Assembly (NCBI GenBank): GCA_903859705.1
Contig: CAIONQ010000123.1
Location: 1-59,663, forward strand
Length of the DNA stretch: 59,663 nt
Reading direction: 5' to 3'
Source: an uncultured Chthonomonas sp.
GTDB taxonomy: Bacteria > Armatimonadota > Chthonomonadetes > Chthonomonadales > Chthonomonadaceae
Shown piece by piece: positions 26,101 to 31,663 of the stretch; positions within the stretch are counted from its first letter, which is position 1, and each line of letters begins with the position of its first letter. The position numbers and the translations under genes are program-made. The notes under the pieces were generated by a model that saw only the letters and a list, made by a program, of their open reading frames with translations, had not been told where the DNA came from and ran no database searches.

Positions 26101-27776
26101 ACCGCTTTACACCGGAGACAATCGCAAAACTTGCAGGCATAATTCCTGCTGGTGTTAAGTTGGTTCCGTTTGATAGCAAAACAAAGACTGCTGCTGTTCG
26201 GCAACTGCACGCCTGGGCAAGCGGCATTGCCAGTTGCGATCTGTATTGGGCGCATGGGGATATGGATACCGCGCAGGCCACTGCAAAACTGGGCGATTTT
26301 GTTGCTTCATTGGATGTGGCAGATGCGGGGCAGCCGTTGACCGCACCGGAGTTTCTTACCCATGTGCCGGCTGCCGCCGGGCACATCTTGCTGGATTGCC
26401 TGAACTGGGAAGATGCATATGGCCCCGAGCCTATTCATGTAACTCGCCTGGTTAGCACGCTTGTGAATAACCTTGGTGGTGATATTCGGCCCACAGTAGA
26501 GCCCCAATATCGATATTCTAATGTGGATCTGAGCGCCTATGTGAACATGGGCTATTACGACAAAACTGCGGGTGACGGCAAAGGCGGGTGGACGGATCAG
26601 GGGGAGAACGACATGCGCTTCTTCCTGATTAACCACACGGGCCGCGAAGGCGGGAAAGAGGGAGCGCCGGAGATTGCTGTGGAGACCTGGCCGTCTGAAG
26701 TTCGCTTCAACGGTCGCCCTTTCCGGTTAACAGATCCAACAAAACGCGAGCAAAAGGGAGTACTGGTGCTGCGTGGCAAGGAGCATTGTGCATTTTTGCC
26801 CGGCCAGGTTAATGGCATTAAGGTTGGCAAAAAGGCTGATAAGGTGTGGTTTCTGCACACCGCAGGCTGGGCGGTAACCGACCAACTGAACGCTGAAATC
26901 GGTAGATATGTGATGCACTATTCAGATGGTACTCTTGCAATCTTCCCGCTGCGTTACGGCATAGAGTTACAGGATTGGTGGAACCCTGCACCGCTGCCAG
27001 GCAGCGAAGTTGCCTGGACCGGCCGCAATCTGGCTCACTCGCCGGTGGGTATCTGGACATCGGTATGGGAGAACCCGTATCCCGAGAAGACGATAGATAG
27101 TGTGGACCTGGTAGGAGACAAAACACAAACGCAGATTGTTTTACTGGGTATTACTCTTGGTATTCAAGAAGGTGGAGAGCGTGCGGAGAAACTGGTGGCA
27201 AACTGGCGATTTGCAGATTTCGCTGGTGCGGAAGTTCCAGATCGAACGGGGAAAACAGGCGTGCTGCATCCAGGCACTCCTGCTCCTACGGTATTCCGTT
27301 CCCCGGGGCATGCTGGTATGCACTTTACGGCAGGGCAGTCCGTATTTGCCAATGAGGACGCAGGAAAAGCAATTGCATCTGGCACACCCCTTACTCTTGA
27401 GATGACGATGATGCCCGAAAGGGCCCCCGTAGGTTACATGGCAGGCCTTTTCGAATGGGCACAGTTCGGTACCTCCGGGTTTAGGCTGGTGTACTATCAG
27501 AACATGAAGCTGGGTGTTGAAATCTACTCAGGAGCCGGTAAGGCAGCATATCTATCCGGCCAAACCGCGCTTACGCCAGGCAGATATTATCGCATTCAGC
27601 TGCGTTTTGACGGCCAGCGGGCACAGTTGTTTCTGGATGGAAAGCTCGAGGCAAGTGTAGATACTCCGCTTCCTGCTGCATGCCCCGTTGGATTCAGACT
27701 TGGCGCTGCCGCCGGTAAGGACTATAATCTGGAAGGTGTAATAGAGGAAGTATCTATCAGGAAGCCAGCACATTGA
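23106..27776 (+). CDS. Very large secreted GH2-family glycoside hydrolase with GATase-like and LamG-type domains
   Basis: The protein has 1,556 residues with a signal peptide (VGAAALALPLLAGIGVNSRA). Domains in order: GH2 sugar-binding sandwich (~50-215, with FKSSAWLNGHLLG), immunoglobulin-like domain (~225-340), TIM barrel with acid/base motif SLCNETYW (Glu ~459) and nucleophile motif LMLGEYW (Glu ~557), then beta domains. Several glutaminase-fold-like stretches follow (VLLLDCSG to ALIIGENTD), as in beta-galactosidase trimerisation-type domains. The C-terminus is a concanavalin/LamG-like jelly roll (~1360-1555). The family's usual reaction is retaining hydrolysis of beta-galactosides, mannosides or glucuronides. 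ATG 23106 has AGGAG 8 nt upstream; TTG 23100 would be too close. It lies 21 bp before the GH110-like gene, so joint glycan degradation is likely. Confidence 0.85.
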   Translation: MGHAAHKLPWMGDGMPIRCFKIVGAAALALPLLAGIGVNSRADTPQAVVRNWVTGPARSVLSLDGVWDVQPIRGLEFHFPPGQGTWQKEKVPHEASRFIETFRGPYIPTIKDLLNKEGTGFAHEDRMAAWFKRSFSMSLNQFAGKRAILTFKGAAFKSSAWLNGHLLGTSVQCAVPFEYDVTSALKPGTNELVVGILGREGIVDIAHKCYTTPCNGMMAGLWGSVQIELRPTVSIEDVYVQTAVKAHKVSVQVTVSNSEKADMSGTLSALIVDKSGMPQCTLGPVTISARGGHTGVVSLTRDWLAPHLWSPDFPELYTAIVSFKRGGKELDTLSTRFGYREFEIRGTDFYLNGFRTVLFRNSTLIHLGANNPAFPEIRSTVTRPYNCVRLHLGQGNINELDACDSFGMMAIPESSFSWTDVYPSAQKQYWLPNTLEFYRRWVRLHRNRPSVILWSLCNETYWDNRLPEDMAIADQIIATVKKEDAIRPLQGDGEASWDGRLPVTNVHYPEGDAGVFRTEFPNSGLVIPNDLWWIKDKGQNESWRAHFKMDRPLMLGEYWLMDGVPEMESSFAGDSAYDWELWKNPHSPRQIVKDTDTAALQKATDYYRLAGVACLNPWSGNRELFMRRIDVRPMDYYPNFAAGKTTSRKVAVFNDTPEGPTEPHLDCRLAIGGRTVWSGTVKVEMPVGSASVAEIPVACPALSAPATAQLTVRLREVHGFELARYEETIHILPVAHIAGVVPTDVLLLDCSGKTRKALATIGLILPEQALTSESLSKAKALIIGENTDASAYADTIRAWANDGGHVLQLRQEAGKSIGGLLPDIDAKHASSIAWIRSPDHPILAGLTEDQLRWWRPDHLLTRGTLQKPVTGRYRTILEAGGRYGMEWSPLAEIGAGKGLYVASQLLIADRIGIEPLAAEMLSRLVRYVAAASVQPHSPLQLLAGSNAKLRTTLQACSVVTADGVEGSGPLLLDASQQLTASQLAGIKSRLEAGGTLWLHRFTPETIAKLAGIIPAGVKLVPFDSKTKTAAVRQLHAWASGIASCDLYWAHGDMDTAQATAKLGDFVASLDVADAGQPLTAPEFLTHVPAAAGHILLDCLNWEDAYGPEPIHVTRLVSTLVNNLGGDIRPTVEPQYRYSNVDLSAYVNMGYYDKTAGDGKGGWTDQGENDMRFFLINHTGREGGKEGAPEIAVETWPSEVRFNGRPFRLTDPTKREQKGVLVLRGKEHCAFLPGQVNGIKVGKKADKVWFLHTAGWAVTDQLNAEIGRYVMHYSDGTLAIFPLRYGIELQDWWNPAPLPGSEVAWTGRNLAHSPVGIWTSVWENPYPEKTIDSVDLVGDKTQTQIVLLGITLGIQEGGERAEKLVANWRFADFAGAEVPDRTGKTGVLHPGTPAPTVFRSPGHAGMHFTAGQSVFANEDAGKAIASGTPLTLEMTMMPERAPVGYMAGLFEWAQFGTSGFRLVYYQNMKLGVEIYSGAGKAAYLSGQTALTPGRYYRIQLRFDGQRAQLFLDGKLEASVDTPLPAACPVGFRLGAAAGKDYNLEGVIEEVSIRKPAH

Positions 27777-27797
27777 GAACTGGCACGGGGGAATGAC

Positions 27798-29582
27798 GTG
27801 TTTGAAGAAGTGGAAGAGTATTTGCCGGCCGATCTGTATGCTGCTGAGAGCAATCGGATAGAGTCTCCAGGTGGGGCAACTTACTATGTGAGCCCGAATA
27901 CCGGGGATGATGCCGCCTCCGGAGCATCAGACGCAGAGGCCTGGCAGAGCTTTGCTGCCGTAAACCGGATGAGGCTTCGTGCTGGAGATCGCGTTATTGT
28001 GAGCCCCGGCGATCACCATGTAACGCTAAAGCCGGATGCCATCGGTACGCAGGGTGCACCGGTGAACATCGATTTCAAAAAGGGTGTGCATGCGTTTTAT
28101 GCTGATAAAGCGGCGCGGCTTCGATACTACATATCTAACGCGGCAGATAATCCAAAACTTCCACGGCCAATCGGTATTCTGCTGCAGGGCTGCCAACATC
28201 TGAAGATTTCTGGTGAAGAGGGTTCTGATCTCATTTTTCACGATCGGATGATCTACTTTGTGAATGATGGTTGTGAGAACGTAAGCTACCAGTCGGTTAC
28301 TTTTGATATGCACCGGCCAACCGTTTCGGAACTGCTTGCCGTTGCTGTAACGCCTACGGCCGCAGTTTTCAAAGCTGCATCGGGCTCCGAGTTCAAGATT
28401 GAAAATGGCAAATTTGAATGGATCGGGGACCTGGGCGAAGGATGGACTATGGTGCAGGAGGCTGTGCCTGGCGATGGGCGCTGCTGGCGGCTGGGGCAGT
28501 GGAACCCGTTTAAGAACACAGTTGCCACATCGGAAGGTGCTGGTACGTTTCGGCTGGAGTACAGAGGTGAAGGTACCCCACGGCCAACGCAGGGGCATCA
28601 GTACCAGTTTCGGCGGATAGTTAGAGATAATGTTACTGCCTGCAACGTGAGATGCAGAAACGTTAAGTTTAATAATGTAAGGTTTTATGCCATGCCGGGT
28701 ATGGGCGTGGTTAGCCAGTTTACCGAGAATATCTCATTCATCAAAACGCATGTGGAGCCGCGAGCTGCTTATGGCCGAACCTGCCCGGCGTGGGCAGATT
28801 GTTTTCACTTTTCGGGATGCCGGGGGCACGTGATGATCGAGGGATGCAGGTTCTCTGGCACCCAGGACGACCCGATAAATGTGCATGGCACCCACCTGCG
28901 GCTTTCTGCCGGCACGGGTCCACGGAGCGTGCGCGTTCAGTATATGCATGGCCAAACCTATGGGTTCGAGCCATTTCAGAAAGGCGATCGCGTTGCGTTT
29001 GTAAGCCATCGCCTGCTGAGGCCCTATTTTGAGGCCGTTGTGCTGCGCTCGCAGGGAGTGAATGAGAAAGAGTGGCTGTTGGAGCTGGATAGGCCGCATG
29101 CCGTATTTGAAGCGGGAGACGTTGTTGATAACCTTACCTGGTACCCAGAGCTCATGGTGAAGCACTGCTCCATAACTATGGACTCTTGCCGGGGGATACT
29201 CACAACCACCCGCGGAAAAACAGTTATAGAAAACGTAGAGTTCCAGAACACTACGATGACTGCAATCGAGGTTGCGGATGATGCCAACAGCTGGTTTGAA
29301 TCTGGGGCGGTTCGGGATCTAACAATCAGGGATTGTACATTTCGGCATACCGGCGATCCGGCAATTAACATTCATCCTGAAACGGAGTCTCGAGACCCTG
29401 CCCTGCCTGTTCACAGCGGCATAAAGATTGAAAACTGCCGCTTTGAAAGCCCGGGCGGAATTTACGCAAGATGCGTGCAGGGCCTTACTATTACTGGCAA
29501 CCATTTTGCAGGAGGCGGGCAGCCGATACACACTGAGGCCTGTACTGAGGTAAAGTTGTTAAATAACAAAACTGGCCAGTAG
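27798..29582 (+). CDS. GH110-like alpha-1,3-galactosidase (right-handed beta-helix)
   Basis: The protein has 594 residues in a parallel beta-helix with repeated short strands (ISGEEGSDLIFH, NVSYQSVTFDM, LTIRDCTFRHTG, IKIENCRFESPGG). The segment DCFHFSGCRGHVMIEGC then DDPINVHGTHL matches the conserved Asp-rich active-site region of GH110 exo-alpha-1,3-galactosidases, which invert alpha-1,3-linked galactose as found on B-antigen-type or carrageenan-type glycans. A GTG start with GGGGGA 5 nt upstream is used. No signal peptide is visible at this start, so export is unclear, although the upstream partner is exported. The 21-bp gap to the GH2 gene implies one transcript. Other beta-helix enzymes are the main alternative. 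Confidence 0.8.
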   Translation: MFEEVEEYLPADLYAAESNRIESPGGATYYVSPNTGDDAASGASDAEAWQSFAAVNRMRLRAGDRVIVSPGDHHVTLKPDAIGTQGAPVNIDFKKGVHAFYADKAARLRYYISNAADNPKLPRPIGILLQGCQHLKISGEEGSDLIFHDRMIYFVNDGCENVSYQSVTFDMHRPTVSELLAVAVTPTAAVFKAASGSEFKIENGKFEWIGDLGEGWTMVQEAVPGDGRCWRLGQWNPFKNTVATSEGAGTFRLEYRGEGTPRPTQGHQYQFRRIVRDNVTACNVRCRNVKFNNVRFYAMPGMGVVSQFTENISFIKTHVEPRAAYGRTCPAWADCFHFSGCRGHVMIEGCRFSGTQDDPINVHGTHLRLSAGTGPRSVRVQYMHGQTYGFEPFQKGDRVAFVSHRLLRPYFEAVVLRSQGVNEKEWLLELDRPHAVFEAGDVVDNLTWYPELMVKHCSITMDSCRGILTTTRGKTVIENVEFQNTTMTAIEVADDANSWFESGAVRDLTIRDCTFRHTGDPAINIHPETESRDPALPVHSGIKIENCRFESPGGIYARCVQGLTITGNHFAGGGQPIHTEACTEVKLLNNKTGQ

Positions 29583-29622
29583 GCGCATCATGGAAATAGG
29601 CGCAGGAAAGTGATAGAGATTA

Positions 29623-29913
29623 ATGAAGCACACAGATACCAGGCCAGGGCAGAAGCGATTGCCAATAGTGCCAGTGGTGATTGTATTAGCCCTGATAGCG
29701 TGTAGTGCCATGGCAACTGCCGTAAACCGAAATGGCAAATATGGGCAGGTTAACGTTGAGTGTGTGCCTTCAGGTTACTGGGGTGTGAGCGGTGGCGCCA
29801 TCATGCTCAACGGCTGCGGTCCTACCCATTCTACAAGCACCGTGGTTGGGCGAGAGATCCAGTTTGTTTTTATTCGGTTTGAATACTGGCAGCCTTTGAG
29901 AGCCGAGAAATAA
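29623..29913 (+). CDS. Small anchored or secreted protein of unknown function
   Basis: The protein has 96 residues: a basic N-terminus, one hydrophobic segment (VPVVIVLALIACSAMATA), then a short exported part with two Cys. AGGAAAG lies upstream. A different frame that stays open from 29883 overlaps its last ten codons and continues into the HEAT-like gene. The C-terminus may therefore be a frameshift product. Confidence 0.45.
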   Translation: MKHTDTRPGQKRLPIVPVVIVLALIACSAMATAVNRNGKYGQVNVECVPSGYWGVSGGAIMLNGCGPTHSTSTVVGREIQFVFIRFEYWQPLRAEK

Positions 29914-29966
29914 GTGGCGTTGAAGATGCACAACCCGCACTAATAGAACTGGCAAGGAATGATGCC

Positions 29967-30824
29967 TTGACTGCCGATAAGCAATCCATTCATGAACTGG
30001 TTTCAAAGGTTGTTTACAACCGAGGTTACGACGGGCTTGATGGCCTTGACCCACTGCGCCGGTTGTTGTGGAAGGATGAAGATGGCACCGTGGCGGGTTG
30101 GCTGGAACTGGAACTGGGAGTAGCGCCAGAGAAGGTCCGTGGCGGCATTGCGTATCTGCTTGGTGCACGGTATTTGGAATTAGGCCGTCTGGACTTAATC
30201 CAGACGTTGGTTACGTCTGCCGATGCAGAGGTGCAGGCATCCGCACTGGGATCGTTGACCGGCGATACACGCTCCCACTCAGACCTCGGAAACGGCATTG
30301 TGGCCCTGGCAATTGCTGGCACTGCAACCGGTTCGCCGGCAGTTCGCGCTGCGGCCTGCAGCGTTTTAATGAACCAGTGTGCATGGGGCGTTGACGTTAC
30401 CGATGCGGTGAATCCCCTCTTCGCTCTTCTGGAGGATGCCGATGCCGCGGTTCGGCAAAGTGCGGCATATGCGGTGGGGCACTTTGCTAAAGGGAAGCGA
30501 TATGAGCTTACAGCTCACATTGCCATGCTCGGCCGGCTACTGCGAGATGAGAACGGTGGTCCGGGCACCGCAGCCGCCTGGGCGTTGTGGAAGCTTGCTG
30601 GAAAGCGTGATATCGTGTGTGCTATTCCAGCCCTCGTTTCAGTACTGGAACAATCTGCTGCAAACAGTGCAATACAAAAGTATGCAATCGGCGCTCTGCT
30701 TGCGTGTGCAAAAAAGTCCGTGGAGAGCAGGGATCAGATACAGGCACTGGTAGCATCGGTCGGCATTGATATGCACCGGAAAGACATGGTACGTTTTCTG
30801 CAGCAACTCGGTGAAATTGTGTGA
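29967..30824 (+). CDS. HEAT-repeat-like helical protein
   Basis: The protein has 285 residues with repeated paired helices typical of HEAT/PBS-lyase arrays: ADAEVQASALGSL, SPAVRAAACSVLMNQCA, DAAVRQSAAYAVGHFAKG and GPGTAAAWALWKLAG. Such scaffolds usually bind proteins; no catalytic residue is seen. The TTG at 29967 has AAGGA 8 nt upstream. The same frame is open back to 29883 and reads as convincing protein (FESREISGVEDAQPALIEL), so the real start may be upstream or joined to the previous gene by a frameshift. No signal peptide is present. It ends the GH2/GH110 run. Confidence 0.65.
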   Translation: MTADKQSIHELVSKVVYNRGYDGLDGLDPLRRLLWKDEDGTVAGWLELELGVAPEKVRGGIAYLLGARYLELGRLDLIQTLVTSADAEVQASALGSLTGDTRSHSDLGNGIVALAIAGTATGSPAVRAAACSVLMNQCAWGVDVTDAVNPLFALLEDADAAVRQSAAYAVGHFAKGKRYELTAHIAMLGRLLRDENGGPGTAAAWALWKLAGKRDIVCAIPALVSVLEQSAANSAIQKYAIGALLACAKKSVESRDQIQALVASVGIDMHRKDMVRFLQQLGEIV

Positions 30825-30911
30825 GAAAAGCAGCAAGGGTGGGGTGAGTCCAATTCATTATGAACCCTCGTGTTTTCGTTCTGATTTGCAGGAGCAGGCG
30901 TTATATAAAAT

Positions 30912-31080
30912 TGGCGTTGCATTTCGGTGAATGAGCTTTGCAGTTATCAGCGCTGCCATACACCATTTAGCTGTGCAGTAGTTGGCGCTGCTATACACTT
31001 AATGAGATTTATTGTTGCCAGCGCTGTTTTACACTGAGTGAGCCTTGTTGTTGTCAGCGCTGTTTTACGCTACTCGCGGG
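30912..31080 (+). repeat. 36-bp tandem repeat array, five degenerate units
   Basis: GCGCTG/GCGTTG cores recur at 30914, 30950, 30985, 31021 and 31057, giving spacings of 36, 35, 36 and 36 bp. Each unit ends near a T/A-rich TACACT..TGAG stretch. The repeats are contiguous with no unique spacers, so this is not CRISPR. The array lies ~120 bp upstream of the promoter of the BlaI-type gene. Confidence 0.75.
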
Positions 31081-31120
31081 CTCGTAGCTACAGCGCGGGC
31101 GTATTCTGGCTGTTTCGCCG

Positions 31121-31145
31121 GTGTTTTAGCGCCAGGTCGCAGCTT
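31121..31145 (+). repeat. GTGTTTTATCGCC hairpin repeat, copy d
   Basis: GTGTTTTAGCGCCAGGTCGC followed by AGCTT. It matches copies a-c at the outer sequence, but the stem is partly mispaired. It sits between the tandem array and the BlaI-type promoter. Confidence 0.45.
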
Positions 31146-31171
31146 AATTCCATCTTATTTGGTCGATCTCA

Positions 31172-31248
31172 AAATGTGCTGTTTTTTTAGCATTTAATCT
31201 TGACATGGCTTGCAGGAAGTGCTAATCTTTCAGCACATTACATGTGCT
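31172..31248 (+). promoter_or_regulatory. Promoter with three overlapping palindromes, probable BlaI-type operators
   Basis: TTGACA (31200-31205) and TAATCT (31223-31228) are 17 bp apart. Three related palindromes flank or overlap them: AAATGTGCT..AGCATTT (31172-31195), GTGCT-AATCTTTC-AGCAC (31219-31236) and AGCACAT-TAC-ATGTGCT (31232-31248). The last two cover the -10 and start region, where a bound repressor would block transcription. The half-site GTGCT/AGCAC repeats six times. Autoregulation by the downstream BlaI-type protein is the natural reading. Confidence 0.7.
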
Positions 31249-31264
31249 GCTTTCAGGAGCTGTT

Positions 31265-31663
31265 ATGCCTAGAATGATTGGTGGTGGACTTAGCCGCAGG
31301 GAACGGCAGATATTAGAGATCCTACATCGCCTAAAAAGTGCGAGTGTTGCTGACGTGTTGAGCCAGTTGCCAGACCCTCCCGGTTATTCTGCAGTGCGCT
31401 CAATTATGAGGATTATGGAGGAGAAGGGTTACCTCACCCATGTTGAAGACGGCAAGCGCCACCTTTTTTCACCGAGTGAGTCGCCACAAATTGCAGCCAA
31501 GTCTGCTTTGCGTGGTGTGTTGGAAACGTTCTTTTCTGGAAGTATTGAAAACGCAGTGAAGAGCCTGATTTCGGACGAAGATGCAAATATCTCGGAAGAG
31601 GATCTGACACGCCTTGAAATTCTGATTGCGAAAGCGCGCGCCGCTGGGAGGGTAGCAGAATGA
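31265..31663 (+). CDS. BlaI/MecI/CopY-family transcriptional repressor
   Basis: The protein has 132 residues. The winged helix is plain: GGLSRRERQILEILHRLKSASVADVLSQL, the recognition helix near YSAVRSIMRIMEEKGYL, and a wing THVEDGKRHLFSP. The C-terminal part (SGSIENAVKSLISDEDANISEEDL) forms the dimerisation helices and includes the region normally cut by the M56 partner. GGAG lies 5 nt before ATG 31265; the longer ATG at 31244 is inside an operator and has no ribosome site. The stop overlaps the M56 gene start (ATGA), the standard blaI-blaR1 arrangement. Confidence 0.93.
   Translation: MPRMIGGGLSRRERQILEILHRLKSASVADVLSQLPDPPGYSAVRSIMRIMEEKGYLTHVEDGKRHLFSPSESPQIAAKSALRGVLETFFSGSIENAVKSLISDEDANISEEDLTRLEILIAKARAAGRVAE

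Noticed and set aside
30912-31080. CRISPR array
   Set aside because: The ~36-bp units are contiguous with no unique spacers and no cas genes are nearby.
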